The notes under the pieces were generated by a model. The model saw nothing but the letters and a program-made list of their open reading frames with translations. It ran no database searches and was not told where the DNA came from. From Massilia sp. UBA2604 (GTDB taxonomy: Bacteria; Pseudomonadota; Gammaproteobacteria; Burkholderiales; Burkholderiaceae_D), in assembly GCA_002339265.1 (NCBI GenBank), contig DDKG01000285.1, forward strand, positions 1 through 20,735: a DNA stretch of 20,735 nt, in the 5' to 3' direction. This document shows, one piece after another, positions 7,637 to 15,985 of this stretch; the stretch's first letter is position 1, and each line of letters starts with the position of its first letter. The translations under genes were made by a program, and so were the position numbers.

Positions 7637-8284
7637 TTATGCCGCGCGCAGCGCCGCGGCGGCCTTGGCCAGCTCGGTGATGTGCGCCCAGTCGCCGGCC
7701 GCGATCGCGTCCTTCGGGGTCAGCCACGAGCCGCCCACGCAGGCTACGTTCTTGCAGGCCAGGAACTTCGGCGCGGTCTCGATCGAGATGCCGCCGGTCG
7801 GGCAGAAGGTCACATCCGGCAGCGGGCCGCCGATCGCATTGAGCATGCCGACGCCGCCCGCCGGCACCGCCGGGAACAGCTTCAGTTGACGAAAACCCGC
7901 CTCGCGCGCCGCCATCACTTCGGATGGGGTCATCACGCCCGGCAGCAGCGGCAGGCCGCTCGACTTGGCCGCTTCGATCAGGGCCGGGGTCAGGCCCGGC
8001 GAGACGCCGAACACCGCGCCCGCATCGCGCGAGGCGGCGAATTCTTCGGGCGAGGTCAAGGTGCCGACGCCGACGATGGCGCCTTCGACTTCGCTCATGG
8101 CGCGGATCGCGCCCAGGCCGTGTTCGGTGCGCAGGGTCACTTCCAGCACGCGGATGCCGCCCGCAACGAGAGCTCGGGCAAGTGGCACGGCGTGGTCGGG
8201 GTCGTCGATGGCGATGACCGGGATGACGCTCGCCGAGCGCATGATCTCAAGTAGTGTCATTGGTTGGCTCACTGGTTGGCTCAC
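7637..8284 (-). CDS. eda: KDPG aldolase (2-dehydro-3-deoxyphosphogluconate / 4-hydroxy-2-oxoglutarate aldolase)
   Basis: This is the last ED-pathway enzyme: it splits 2-keto-3-deoxy-6-phosphogluconate into pyruvate and glyceraldehyde 3-phosphate in the cytoplasm. The 215-residue (beta/alpha)8 barrel carries the class I aldolase residues: Glu48 and Arg52 in VLEVTLRTE, and Schiff-base Lys135 in [15 protein letters not shown] and GGSWLTP form the phosphate-binding end. The GTG start at 8284 overlaps the edd stop as GTGA (four bases) and has AGGA seven bases upstream (8292-8295), so translational coupling is likely. ATG 8260 would also give a complete barrel and skips an eight-residue N-terminal extension encoded by a 12-bp tandem duplication. 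Identification is by catalytic motifs and by its pairing with edd. Confidence 0.95.
   Translation of the reverse strand: MSQPVSQPMTLLEIMRSASVIPVIAIDDPDHAVPLARALVAGGIRVLEVTLRTEHGLGAIRAMSEVEGAIVGVGTLTSPEEFAASRDAGAVFGVSPGLTPALIEAAKSSGLPLLPGVMTPSEVMAAREAGFRQLKLFPAVPAGGVGMLNAIGGPLPDVTFCPTGGISIETAPKFLACKNVACVGGSWLTPKDAIAAGDWAHITELAKAAAALRAA
8261..8284. repeat. Perfect 12-bp tandem duplication at the eda start
   Basis: The unit TGGTTGGCTCAC occurs twice in direct succession (8261-8272 and 8273-8284). On the coding (minus) strand each copy begins with GTG, so it supplies two possible GTG starts (8284 and 8272) and encodes SQP twice before Met9 of eda. Loss or gain of a copy would keep the reading frame. 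The edd stop codon overlaps the outer copy by three bases. Confidence 0.85.
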
Positions 8285-10200
8285 TTGTTAGTCCTGAAAA
8301 GATGATCTTCGTCGGAGCCGGGGATGATCTCGCCGGCGTCAATGCCGTCGTGCAGCGGCACGACGGTCTGTTTCGGCGACGGCAGCGGGAAGGTGGCGGC
8401 ACCCTCCTCGGCCGCGCTGATCGAATTGCGGAACATGGAGAACAGTTCGCGCCCCATGCCGATGTGGCTCGAGGTCAGATCGGCCGTCGCCTGCTTGCGC
8501 TGCGCCCAGACGTCTTGCGGCACCAGCGCTTCCATCGTGCCGGTATTGGCGTCGACGCGGATCATGTCGCCGTCGCGCACCAGGCCCAGCGGGCCGCCGG
8601 CCAGGATCTCGGGCGACACGTGGATCGCCGCCGGCACCTTGCCTGACGCGCCCGACATGCGGCCGTCGGTGACCATCGCCACCTTGTAGCCGGCGTCCTG
8701 CAGATTGGCCAGCGCCGGAGTCAGCGCGTGCAGTTCCGGCATGCCGTTGGCGCGCGGGCCCTGGAAGCGGACCACGGCCACGAAGTCGCGGTTCAGCTTG
8801 CCGTCCTTGTAGGCATGCATGAAGTCTTCCTGCGAATCGAAGGTCAGCGCCGGCGCCTCGACCGCGTAGTGTTCTTTCTTGACCGCCGAGACTTTCATCA
8901 CCGCGCGGCCCAGGTTGCCCTTCACCAGCACCATGCCGCCGTTGTTATTGAACGGGTTGGTGGCCGGACGCAGCACGTTCTCGTCGCCGCTGACTGGCGT
9001 GGCGTCGCGGAACACGACCTTGCCGTCTTCGCCCAGGAATGGCTCCTTGCAGTGGTTGCGCAGGCCGCGGCCGAGGATGGTGTTGACGTCTTCGTGGGCC
9101 AGGCCGGCGTCGAGCAGTTCGCGGATCACGAAGCCCGGGCCGCCCGCGGCCTGGAAGTGGTTGACGTCGGCGTCGCCGTTCGGATAGATGCGGGTCAGTA
9201 GCGGCACCACTTTCGACATCTCGTCGAAGTCGTTCCAGTCGATCACGATGCCGGCTGCGCGCGCGATCGCCACCAGGTGCAGGGTGTGGTTGGTCGAGCC
9301 GCCGGTGGCGTGCAGCGCGGCGATGGCGTTGACGATGCTTTTCTCGTCAACGATGTGGCCGATCGGCATGTAGTCGCCGCCCTGCTGCGAGATCGCGACC
9401 GCGCGGTGAGCGGCGGCGGCGGTGAGCGCGTCGCGCAGCGGCGTGCCCGGCGTAATGAAGGCCGAACCCGGCAGGTGCAGGCCCATGACTTCCATCAGCA
9501 TCTGGTTGCTGTTGGCAGTGCCGTAGAAGGTACAGGTGCCAGCGCCGTGGTAAGACGCCGATTCGCCCTCGAGCAGTTCTTCGCGGGTGGCTTCGCCTTT
9601 CGCGTAGCGCTGGCGGATCGCGGCTTTTTCCTTGTTCGAGATGCCGGTGGTCATCGGGCCGCCCGGCACGAAGATGCCCGGGATATGGCCGAAGTGCAGC
9701 GCGCCGATGAGCAGGCCCGGCACGATCTTGTCGCAGATGCCCAGGTACAGGGCGGCGTCGAACATATTGTGCGACAGGCCGACCGCGGTCGCCATGGCGA
9801 TGGCGTCGCGCGAGAACAGCGACAGCTCCATGCCCGGCTGGCCCTGGGTCACGCCATCGCACATGGCCGGCACGCCGCTGGCGAACTGGGCCACGGCGCC
9901 GACTTCGCGCACGGCTTCCTTGATCACTTTCGGGAAATACTCGAACGGCTGGTGCGCCGACAGCATGTCGTTATAAGAAGAAACGATGGCGACCGACGGC
10001 TCCTTGTACTCGCGCAGCTTCAGCTTGTCGTTGGCCGGGAAGGCGGCGAAGCCGTGGGCCAGGTTGGTGCACGACAGGGCGCCGCGCTGGACGCCCTTGA
10101 TGCGGGCAGCTTCGAGATGTTCGAGATAGGCAGCGCGCGAGCGCTTGCTGCGCTGGATGATGCGGTTGGTGACCTGTTCGACTACGGGGTGGAGCGCCAT
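8281..10200 (-). CDS. edd: Phosphogluconate dehydratase (Entner-Doudoroff)
   Basis: The enzyme dehydrates 6-phosphogluconate to 2-keto-3-deoxy-6-phosphogluconate, the committed ED step, using a [4Fe-4S] cluster. At 639 residues it is slightly longer than the E. coli enzyme (603). It shows the IlvD/Edd family motifs: [20 protein letters not shown] (Cys114), LYLGICDK (Cys156) and [16 protein letters not shown] (Cys223). Cys156 and Cys223 line up with the cluster ligands of E. coli Edd. [20 protein letters not shown] near the C-terminus is the other family signature. ATG 10200 is preceded on the minus strand by AGGAAGGA. It is the first gene of an edd-eda unit, and a HexR-like operator lies 27-41 bases upstream of its start, facing pgi. 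Confidence 0.96.
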   Translation of the reverse strand: MALHPVVEQVTNRIIQRSKRSRAAYLEHLEAARIKGVQRGALSCTNLAHGFAAFPANDKLKLREYKEPSVAIVSSYNDMLSAHQPFEYFPKVIKEAVREVGAVAQFASGVPAMCDGVTQGQPGMELSLFSRDAIAMATAVGLSHNMFDAALYLGICDKIVPGLLIGALHFGHIPGIFVPGGPMTTGISNKEKAAIRQRYAKGEATREELLEGESASYHGAGTCTFYGTANSNQMLMEVMGLHLPGSAFITPGTPLRDALTAAAAHRAVAISQQGGDYMPIGHIVDEKSIVNAIAALHATGGSTNHTLHLVAIARAAGIVIDWNDFDEMSKVVPLLTRIYPNGDADVNHFQAAGGPGFVIRELLDAGLAHEDVNTILGRGLRNHCKEPFLGEDGKVVFRDATPVSGDENVLRPATNPFNNNGGMVLVKGNLGRAVMKVSAVKKEHYAVEAPALTFDSQEDFMHAYKDGKLNRDFVAVVRFQGPRANGMPELHALTPALANLQDAGYKVAMVTDGRMSGASGKVPAAIHVSPEILAGGPLGLVRDGDMIRVDANTGTMEALVPQDVWAQRKQATADLTSSHIGMGRELFSMFRNSISAAEEGAATFPLPSPKQTVVPLHDGIDAGEIIPGSDEDHLFRTNK

Positions 10201-10226
10201 GTTCGTTCCTTCCTGAATTTAGTATC

Positions 10227-10241
10227 TGAAATTTTACTACA
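10227..10241 (-). promoter_or_regulatory. HexR-like operator in front of edd
   Basis: Read on the minus strand the 15-mer is TGTAGTAAAATTTCA. It differs at three positions from the site in front of zwf at 19596-19610. It lies 27-41 bases upstream of the edd start codon and contains a -10-like TAAAAT. HexR is the RpiR-family repressor of ED genes in many proteobacteria and releases DNA when KDPG accumulates. The motif recurrence is seen directly; the regulator is inferred. Confidence 0.6.
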
Positions 10242-10351
10242 GATCGGGTCGCTGCGCTCATCTCCACGCTGTATCTCTATGAAGGCGGGACGGCCGAGCG
10301 GCCACGATTGACTGGGGAATGCATCGATCGCGTTGAAATCACGCTGTTTTT

Positions 10352-10366
10352 TGTAGTGAATTTACG
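10352..10366 (+). promoter_or_regulatory. HexR-like operator in front of pgi
   Basis: The 15-mer TGTAGTGAATTTACG differs from the zwf-proximal site by two bases. A -10-like TATTAT lies downstream at 10379-10384 (five of six consensus positions), so the operator would overlap the -35 region and could block RNA polymerase. It lies in the 229-base divergent gap between edd and pgi, 111 bases from the edd-side copy. That gap holds nothing else I can identify. Confidence 0.6.
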
Positions 10367-10429
10367 CGCAGATGCTTGTATTATTCGATAATCCATTATT
10401 GCCAACATTGTGCCACGCACCCCGACCCC

Positions 10430-12073
10430 ATGCGCCAGCCTCCTTTGACCAGTACCGCCAGCTTCCAAGCCCTCGTTCAACACTTTGATACTGCCAAGTC
10501 GTGGCAGATGCGCGACCTGTTCGCCGAAGACCCCGATCGCTTCGAGCGCTTATCAAGCGAGGCCGCAGGCCTGTTCCTAGACTATTCAAAAAATCGCCTC
10601 GACGGGCGCACGCTTGAACTGCTGGTTCAGCTCGCGCGCGAGCGCGGCCTCGAGGCGCGCCGTGATGCGATGTTCGCCGGCGAAAAGATCAACAACACCG
10701 AGAACCGCGCGGTGCTGCACACCGCCCTGCGCGCACCGCGCGGGGCCAAGCTGACGGTCGACGGCCAGGAGGTCAATGCCGACATCCACGCCGTGCTCGA
10801 CCGCGTAAAGACCTTCACCGACGCCGTGCGCAGCGGCGAATGGCTGGGCCATACCGGCAAGCCGATCACCGACATCGTCAATATCGGCATCGGCGGCTCG
10901 GACCTTGGTCCCAAGATGGTGGTGCTGGCCCTGCGCCACTACGCCCATCCGCGCCTGCGCATGCACTTCGTGTCGAACGTCGACGGCCATGACATGGACG
11001 CGACGCTGGGCCAGGTCGATCCGGAGACCACGCTGTTCATCGTGGCCTCCAAGACCTTCACCACGGCCGAGACCATGATGAACGCGCAGACCGCGCGCGC
11101 CTGGTTCCTGCAGCATGCCTCCGAAGAAGCCCTGGCGAAGCATTTCGTTGCCGTGTCCACCAATACTGAAGCAATTAAAACTTTCGGCATCGACCCGGCC
11201 AATATGTTCCCGTTCTGGGACTGGGTCGGCGGCCGTTACTCGGTGTGGTCGGCGATCGGCCTGCCGGTCGCGCTGGCGGTGGGCTTCGGCTACTTCAAGG
11301 ACTTCCTGGCCGGCGCGCATGAGCTGGACGAGCACTTCCGCACCGCGCCCCTCGAGCAGAACCTGCCTGCCCTGCTCGGCCTGATCGGCTTCTGGAACCG
11401 CCAGTTCCTGGATTGCCCATCGGTCTCGATCGCGCCGTATCACCAGGACCTGAACCGCTTCCCGGCCTACCTGCAGCAGCTCGACATGGAAAGCAACGGC
11501 AAGCGCGTGACCCGCGACGGCCAGCCGGTCGACACCCCGACCTGTCCGGCGATCTGGGGCGAGTGCGGCACCAACGGCCAGCACGCCTATTTCCAGCTGC
11601 TGCACCAGGGCACCGACGTGACGCCGATGGACTTCATCGCCGCCCTGCGTCCGGCCCACGAAATGGACAACCACCACACCGCCCTGCTGGCCAACTGCTT
11701 CGCCCAGTCCGAAGCTTTCATGAAGGGCAAGACGGCGGACGAGGTGCGCGCCGACCTGCAGGCCCAGGGTTTATCGACTGAAGAAATCGAACGTCTCACC
11801 CCGCACAAGACCTTCCCCGGCAACCGTCCGAGCAACACCATCCTGATGGAGCGCCTGACCCCATCGACGCTGGGCGCCCTGATCGCGTTGTACGAGCACA
11901 AGACCTTCGTGCAGGGCGTGATCTGGGATGTCAACAGTTTCGACCAGTGGGGCGTTGAGTTGGGTAAAGTGCTGGCGAAGAAGATCGAAGCCGAGCTGGC
12001 CGGCGAACCCGCGCCTGGCCAGCACGACAGCTCGACCAACGGCCTGATCGCCCGCGCCAAGGCGGCCTTCTGA
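10430..12073 (+). CDS. pgi: Glucose-6-phosphate isomerase
   Basis: The enzyme interconverts glucose 6-phosphate and fructose 6-phosphate in the cytoplasm, here feeding carbon toward or away from the ED route. Starting at ATG 10430 it has 547 residues, close to E. coli Pgi (549). A longer frame from TTG 10376 would add 18 unrelated residues and overlap the likely promoter, so I rejected it. Seen motifs are [14 protein letters not shown] and [10 protein letters not shown] (sugar-phosphate binding), [17 protein letters not shown] (family signature), and catalytic Glu354 (DMESNGKR), His385 ([10 protein letters not shown]) and Lys513 ([11 protein letters not shown]). These align with Glu355, His386 and Lys514 of E. 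coli. It diverges from edd, with a HexR-like site at 10352-10366. The gluconolactonase gene begins 19 bases after its stop, so the two probably form an operon. Confidence 0.97.
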   Translation: MRQPPLTSTASFQALVQHFDTAKSWQMRDLFAEDPDRFERLSSEAAGLFLDYSKNRLDGRTLELLVQLARERGLEARRDAMFAGEKINNTENRAVLHTALRAPRGAKLTVDGQEVNADIHAVLDRVKTFTDAVRSGEWLGHTGKPITDIVNIGIGGSDLGPKMVVLALRHYAHPRLRMHFVSNVDGHDMDATLGQVDPETTLFIVASKTFTTAETMMNAQTARAWFLQHASEEALAKHFVAVSTNTEAIKTFGIDPANMFPFWDWVGGRYSVWSAIGLPVALAVGFGYFKDFLAGAHELDEHFRTAPLEQNLPALLGLIGFWNRQFLDCPSVSIAPYHQDLNRFPAYLQQLDMESNGKRVTRDGQPVDTPTCPAIWGECGTNGQHAYFQLLHQGTDVTPMDFIAALRPAHEMDNHHTALLANCFAQSEAFMKGKTADEVRADLQAQGLSTEEIERLTPHKTFPGNRPSNTILMERLTPSTLGALIALYEHKTFVQGVIWDVNSFDQWGVELGKVLAKKIEAELAGEPAPGQHDSSTNGLIARAKAAF

Positions 12074-12092
12074 CACCCTTCACCATCAAACT

Positions 12093-12989
12093 ATGGCAAC
12101 GGAAAAATTTGAAGTAGTACACGATGCGCCGATGCTGGTCGGCGAGTCCGCGATCTGGCATGAGGTCGAGTCCGCGCTGTACTGGGTCGACATCGAGGGC
12201 CTGACCGTCAACCGCCTGCACGCGGCGAGCGGCAAGTTCACCTCGTGGAAGATGGGCTCGAACCCATCGGCGCTGGCGATCGACGACAACAACTTCCTGG
12301 TCGTGGCCACCCGCCACGGCCTGCTGCGCCTGAACACCACCGACGGCTCGGAATCGCCGGTCGCGGACGCGCCCTACGATCCGTCGAAGGTGCGCTTCAA
12401 CGACGGCCGGGTCGACCCGGCGGGCCGCTTCTGGATCGGCACCATGTACGAACCGCGCGACCAGCCGGCCGCCGAAATGTACGTGCTCGACAAGGGCAAT
12501 CTGCGCCGCGCCTGGAGCGGCGGCATGACCAACTCGAACGGCCTGGCCTGGAGCCTGGACGGCCGCACGATGTACCATGCCGACACCACCACGCACCGCA
12601 TCGACTGCTATGACTTCGATCCGGCGACCGGCGAGCAGAGCAACCGCCGTACCATCGTCACCTTCCCGAGCGACAAGTCGGCGCCGGATTACGGCGGCCG
12701 TCCGGACGGCGCCACCATCGATTCGGAAGGCATGTACTGGGTGGCGATGTTCGAAGGCGCGCGCATCCTGCGCATCGCGCCGAACGGCGAGATCGTGCGC
12801 GAGATCAAGCTGCCGGTGAAGTGCCCGACCTCGGTCGCCTTCGGCGGGCCGGACCTGCGCACCCTGTACATCACCAGCGCCAGCCATGGCCGCTCGAAGG
12901 AAGAGCTGGAGCAGTATCCGCTCAGCGGCAAGGTGCTGTGCCTCAAGATGGACGTGGCGGGACGCGAGGAGCCGGAATACCGCGCTTGA
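12093..12989 (+). CDS. SMP-30/gluconolactonase/LRE family lactonase
   Basis: This is a 298-residue six-bladed beta-propeller of the SMP-30 (regucalcin) family, which hydrolyses sugar lactones with a divalent metal. The four metal-site residues are present: Glu18 (VGESAIW), Asn103 (VRFNDGR), Asn149 (NSNGLAW) and Asp205 (RPDGATID). WVDIEG, GRFWIGTM and GMYWVAMFEG are usual blade motifs. There is no signal peptide, so it should act in the cytoplasm. It follows pgi by 19 bases with no strong Shine-Dalgarno. In this context it may open glucono-1,5-lactone or related aldonolactones. It might also supply 6-phosphogluconolactonase activity between zwf and edd, since no pgl gene is visible before zwf leaves the window. 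That last role is inference. Confidence 0.9.
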   Translation: MATEKFEVVHDAPMLVGESAIWHEVESALYWVDIEGLTVNRLHAASGKFTSWKMGSNPSALAIDDNNFLVVATRHGLLRLNTTDGSESPVADAPYDPSKVRFNDGRVDPAGRFWIGTMYEPRDQPAAEMYVLDKGNLRRAWSGGMTNSNGLAWSLDGRTMYHADTTTHRIDCYDFDPATGEQSNRRTIVTFPSDKSAPDYGGRPDGATIDSEGMYWVAMFEGARILRIAPNGEIVREIKLPVKCPTSVAFGGPDLRTLYITSASHGRSKEELEQYPLSGKVLCLKMDVAGREEPEYRA

Positions 12990-13033
12990 GCCTGGTGTGA
13001 GCGGCGTGAGCCAGCGCACCGAGAAAGTCCAGC

Positions 13034-13068
13034 TCCGCAGTTATATTGCATTGCAACATAACTGCGGA
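13034..13068. promoter_or_regulatory. 35-bp near-palindrome covering the esterase ribosome-binding site
   Basis: TCCGCAGTTAT (13034-13044) is perfectly complementary to ATAACTGCGGA (13058-13068). Inside, TTGCA (13046-13050) and TGCAA (13052-13056) form a second dyad around T13051. The right arm contains the first three bases of the GGAGG (13066-13070) that serves the GTG start at 13076. As RNA it would form an 11-bp stem hiding part of the Shine-Dalgarno; as DNA it could be an operator. There is no T-run, so it is not a standard terminator for the gene before. Confidence 0.6.
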
Positions 13069-13075
13069 GGCGGCA

Positions 13076-14167
13076 GTGGCAAAATCGACCCCGACTACCC
13101 GCTTGCTGCGCGACATGGCGCGCGCCGCCAAATCGCAACGCAAGCTCGTTGCAAAGCTGTTCGATATCTATAGCGGGACGCCGCCAAAGCGTTCCATGGC
13201 ACGCAAGTCGGCCAAGCCGGCGCGGCCGACAACAAGCACCCCAGTGCAAGTACGCCTGCCGGCCCTCTCGGGCCGATGGCTCGAAGGGCATCATCTACTG
13301 CCCTACTGGCTGTATCTTCCGCAACGCACACAAGAACACCCCGCGCAATCGAGCTGGCCGCTGGTCGTCATGCTGCACGGCTGCCACCAGACCGCGTCCG
13401 ACTTCGCGCAAGGCACGCGCATGAACCGGCTGGCGCAAGCAAAAGGCTATGCGGTGCTGTATCCGCAACAACCGGCAAGCGCGCAGGCGCATCGCTGCTG
13501 GCGCTGGTTCGACCGGGCCGCCCAGGAAGGCCGCGGAGAAACCGGCGTGCTGGCGGCGCTCATCGACCATGTGTGCGGGCAGCACCGCATCGACCGCCGC
13601 CGCATCTACGCCTGCGGCCTGTCCGCCGGCGCCGGCATGGCCGCCGTGCTGGCCCTGAACCATCCCGAACTGATCGCGGCGATCGGCATGCATTCCGGCC
13701 CCGTGTTCGGCGCCTGCCATACACCGATGGGCGCCCTCCATGTCATGCGCCGCGGGGCCGAGACGCAGGCGGATGCGGCCATCTGCGATCTGCTCGATCG
13801 TCACGCCACGGGGACGTCGGCCCGGTCGCTGCCGCCGATGCCGGCCCTGTTGATCCACGGCGAAGACGATCCGGTGGTCAACCACGTCAACCAGCAGCAG
13901 CTGGCGCGCCAGTGGCTGCGCCTGAACGGCATTCCTCTCGCCACGGCCAGCCGCGTCACCGTCAAGCCGGCGGCACGCGGCGGCGCCAGCAATGCGCACG
14001 AGATCCACGATTTCACCTTGCGCCGCAAGGTCATGGTGCGCGTGGTGCGCATCGCCGGCCTGCGGCATGAATGGAGCGGTGGCGATCCGGCGCTCAGGTT
14101 CAATGCCAGGGCCAGGCCGGATGCGAGCAGGATGATGCTGGCGTTTTTCGGCGCGCACCGGCGCTGA
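13076..14167 (+). CDS. PHB-depolymerase-family esterase (alpha/beta hydrolase)
   Basis: This is a 363-residue hydrolase of the Esterase_PHB type. Visible features are PLVVMLHGCHQTASDF (oxyanion region, 95-110), the lipase box GLSAG with Ser183, Asp265 in HGEDDPVV and His331 in GLRHEWSGG, giving a complete Ser-Asp-His triad. CWRWFD (141-146) is common in the family. It is related to extracellular short-chain PHA depolymerases, but this N-terminus is basic and lacks a signal peptide (MAKSTPTTRLLRDMARAAK). It may therefore be intracellular, or a polyester/acyl-ester hydrolase of other specificity; no separate substrate-binding domain is present. I chose GTG 13076 because GGAGG lies five bases upstream. 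A TTG at 13046 lies inside the palindrome and is unlikely. It converges on the cytochrome b gene with ten bases between. Confidence 0.88.
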   Translation: MAKSTPTTRLLRDMARAAKSQRKLVAKLFDIYSGTPPKRSMARKSAKPARPTTSTPVQVRLPALSGRWLEGHHLLPYWLYLPQRTQEHPAQSSWPLVVMLHGCHQTASDFAQGTRMNRLAQAKGYAVLYPQQPASAQAHRCWRWFDRAAQEGRGETGVLAALIDHVCGQHRIDRRRIYACGLSAGAGMAAVLALNHPELIAAIGMHSGPVFGACHTPMGALHVMRRGAETQADAAICDLLDRHATGTSARSLPPMPALLIHGEDDPVVNHVNQQQLARQWLRLNGIPLATASRVTVKPAARGGASNAHEIHDFTLRRKVMVRVVRIAGLRHEWSGGDPALRFNARARPDASRMMLAFFGAHRR

Positions 14168-14177
14168 GATCGCGCGC

Positions 14178-14708
14178 TTACTTTCCGCTTGCCATCTGGC
14201 TGAACACCCCGTCGCGCCTCACCCATGCATGGAACAGCGCCGCGCCAAGATGGGCGAGTATGGTGAAGAACAGCACATATGCCAGCACGCCGTGGAGCGG
14301 ACGCAGGAAGCCGTACATGACCGGGCTATGCGGCAGGATCGGCGGCAGGTTGACGCCATCGAAGACCTCGACCGGGTAGGCGCCGGCCGACAGCATGGCC
14401 CAGCCGATGAGCGGCATCGCGAACATCAGCCCATACAGCAGCCAGTGCGACGCCTTGGCCGCCCATGCCTGGATGCGCGGCAGGTCCGCCGGCAACGGTG
14501 GCGGAGGATGGCGCAGGCGGTTGGCCAGGCGCACGATCGCCAGCAGGAGGATGACCAGCCCGAGCGGACGATGCAGGTCGAGCAGCATCTCGCGGTAGCG
14601 CAGCGACACCACCATGGCGGCGCCGATGAACAGCATGGCGAGGATCGCCACGGCCATCGACCAGTGCAGCACGCGGGCCAGCAGATTGAAATGGGGTTGA
14701 CGGTTCAT
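14178..14708 (-). CDS. Cytochrome b561-type di-haem membrane protein
   Basis: The protein has 176 residues, the same length as E. coli CybB-type cytochromes, with four hydrophobic segments (about 16-36, 47-62, 88-108 and 136-160). His15 (LLARVLHWSMA), His46 (DLHRPLG), His139 (RPLHGVLAY) and His153 (LAHLGAAL) sit at the positions expected for the two haem b groups. His88 (SHWLLYG) is also conserved-looking. Proteins of this family move electrons from the quinone pool to periplasmic or soluble partners. Its ATG overlaps the stop of the catalase-like gene as ATGA (14705-14708), so the two are translationally coupled and probably act together. Direction of electron flow and the final acceptor are inferred, not seen. 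Confidence 0.88.
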   Translation of the reverse strand: MNRQPHFNLLARVLHWSMAVAILAMLFIGAAMVVSLRYREMLLDLHRPLGLVILLLAIVRLANRLRHPPPPLPADLPRIQAWAAKASHWLLYGLMFAMPLIGWAMLSAGAYPVEVFDGVNLPPILPHSPVMYGFLRPLHGVLAYVLFFTILAHLGAALFHAWVRRDGVFSQMASGK

Positions 14709-15784
14709 TGTGCGCTCCCGCTACTGGCATTGACCTTGGCCTGGCCGCTGCTGATTTCACGTTCGCGGCGATTGAACGAGACCGAATAGACCGCGGAACG
14801 GGCGTGCAGCACCGGATCGTCCGTCGCGGCGATCCCCTTCGGCAGGATCAGTGGATCGAAATTCAGGTCGAAACAGGGTCCGCCGGCCTGCGCTTCGGCG
14901 CGCACCAGGGTCAAGGTGCCGACCCTGGTCTCGGGCCGGGTATCGGGCCAGGCCTTCGAGGGATCCTCGATCTGGTCGCCCGGCGCGGCAAACTGCATCA
15001 CCATGTCCCACTGCAGAGGACCGGCGGCCAGGCGCCGGTCCAGATCCTCGCCCAGGAAATCGCGGCTCGCGCTCTTGAGCCGTTCGGGGTCGCTTGCCAC
15101 GAACGGCGCATGCGGCCGCATCGACCAGCGCACGGCACGCTCCCTGCCCTCTGCATCGATCAGGCGGAAGGCATTGACGCCGTTGAAGCGCGTGTTGGCC
15201 AGGCTGTCTGGTGTCGGTGCGCTCTTCGACCATTCCATGAACCGGGCGATTTCCGGATGCTGCGCCAGCACGGCCTTCATCTTTTCCGGGTCCGGCTTGC
15301 CGGTGGCAGGGTCCGGGAGGCGGGCCATGTTCATCGCCTGGAATCCTTCCGGCGTGGACGACGCGAAGAACGGGAAGCTGTTCATCGCCATGCGCCACTC
15401 TTGCCCGTCATCCGTCTTGAGCTGCAGCGCCATGCCGCGCACGGCCGCCTTGTTGTCGGGCGCGTGGGGGTCGTTGCCTGGATTGGAAAAACGGCCCAGC
15501 ACCGGTGTCGACGGCTGGGAGAACACGCGCGCCGTCGACAGCTGCGCTGCCGCTGGCGTCGGGACGAAGGCGCCGACGATGCAGATGCCCTTGCTGTGGG
15601 CGCGACGAAAACCGGGTTGCGGCGAACCCGACGCCTCGGCCGTATCGGCCATGGCCTGGGGCGTGACGCCCTTGCCGCCTAACCAGCCGCCGACCCAGGC
15701 GAACAATAGCGCCAGCACGGCGACGATCAGTGCGATCGGCAGCAGGAATAGAAGAGGACCGCGCTGCGGTGAAGGTGTGGACAT
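14705..15784 (-). CDS. Membrane-anchored catalase-family peroxidase (SrpA-like)
   Basis: The protein has 359 residues, shorter than typical monofunctional catalases (about 480 or more), and resembles the SrpA-like subfamily of small catalase-fold haem proteins. An N-terminal hydrophobic helix (residues 11-31, LLFLLPIALIVAVLALLF) with a basic start predicts an inner-membrane anchor with the haem domain in the periplasm. The catalase site residues are recognisable: distal His63 in FRRAHSKG, distal Asn135 in AMNSFPFF, and the proximal R-x3-Y pair Arg329 and Tyr333 in RSAVYSVSFNRR. The gene comes first, and cytochrome b561 follows with a four-base overlap. This suggests a quinol-fed peroxidase rather than a free catalase. 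No strong Shine-Dalgarno is seen before ATG 15784. Family assignment is by motifs; the substrate is inferred. Confidence 0.88.
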   Translation of the reverse strand: MSTPSPQRGPLLFLLPIALIVAVLALLFAWVGGWLGGKGVTPQAMADTAEASGSPQPGFRRAHSKGICIVGAFVPTPAAAQLSTARVFSQPSTPVLGRFSNPGNDPHAPDNKAAVRGMALQLKTDDGQEWRMAMNSFPFFASSTPEGFQAMNMARLPDPATGKPDPEKMKAVLAQHPEIARFMEWSKSAPTPDSLANTRFNGVNAFRLIDAEGRERAVRWSMRPHAPFVASDPERLKSASRDFLGEDLDRRLAAGPLQWDMVMQFAAPGDQIEDPSKAWPDTRPETRVGTLTLVRAEAQAGGPCFDLNFDPLILPKGIAATDDPVLHARSAVYSVSFNRREREISSGQAKVNASSGSAQ

Positions 15785-15929
15785 GATGGGCTGCTATCGA
15801 GTGATGACTCCCCGGCGGGGCTGGGGGCGGGCCATGTATTGTCGCACGATCATCGAAAACCGCTTGCCACGGATGGGCTGTTCGCCGGGCCGGCTACCGC
15901 TTAAATTAATTTCAATCCAGCATCCCTGG

Positions 15930-15951
15930 TGTCAATACGGCACTCTATAAT
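15930..15951. promoter_or_regulatory. Possible divergent promoter elements between catalase-like and PQQ-lipoprotein genes
   Basis: The 201-base gap 15785-15985 is AT-rich toward its right end. On the plus strand TATAAT (15946-15951) is a perfect -10 about 35 bases before the lipoprotein start, but its -35 region is poor. On the minus strand TTGACA (15935-15930) is a perfect -35 pointing to the catalase gene, with only weak -10 candidates in the A/T-rich 15901-15912. Both calls are tentative. Confidence 0.35.
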
Positions 15952-15985
15952 ATGAGGTTTATAACAAGAGCTATTACTTAAAATT

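Noticed and set aside
8261..8284. CRISPR or satellite-type array
   Set aside because: There are only two 12-bp units with no spacers, so it is a simple tandem duplication.
10376..10429. TTG-initiated N-terminal extension of pgi
   Set aside because: It would add 18 residues beyond the family length, begin in the promoter region next to the HexR-like site, and show no ribosome-binding site.
14708..15682. Plus-strand frame antisense to the catalase-like gene
   Set aside because: The translation is Arg/His-rich with no family motif, whereas the opposite strand has intact catalase residues and a coupled partner gene.
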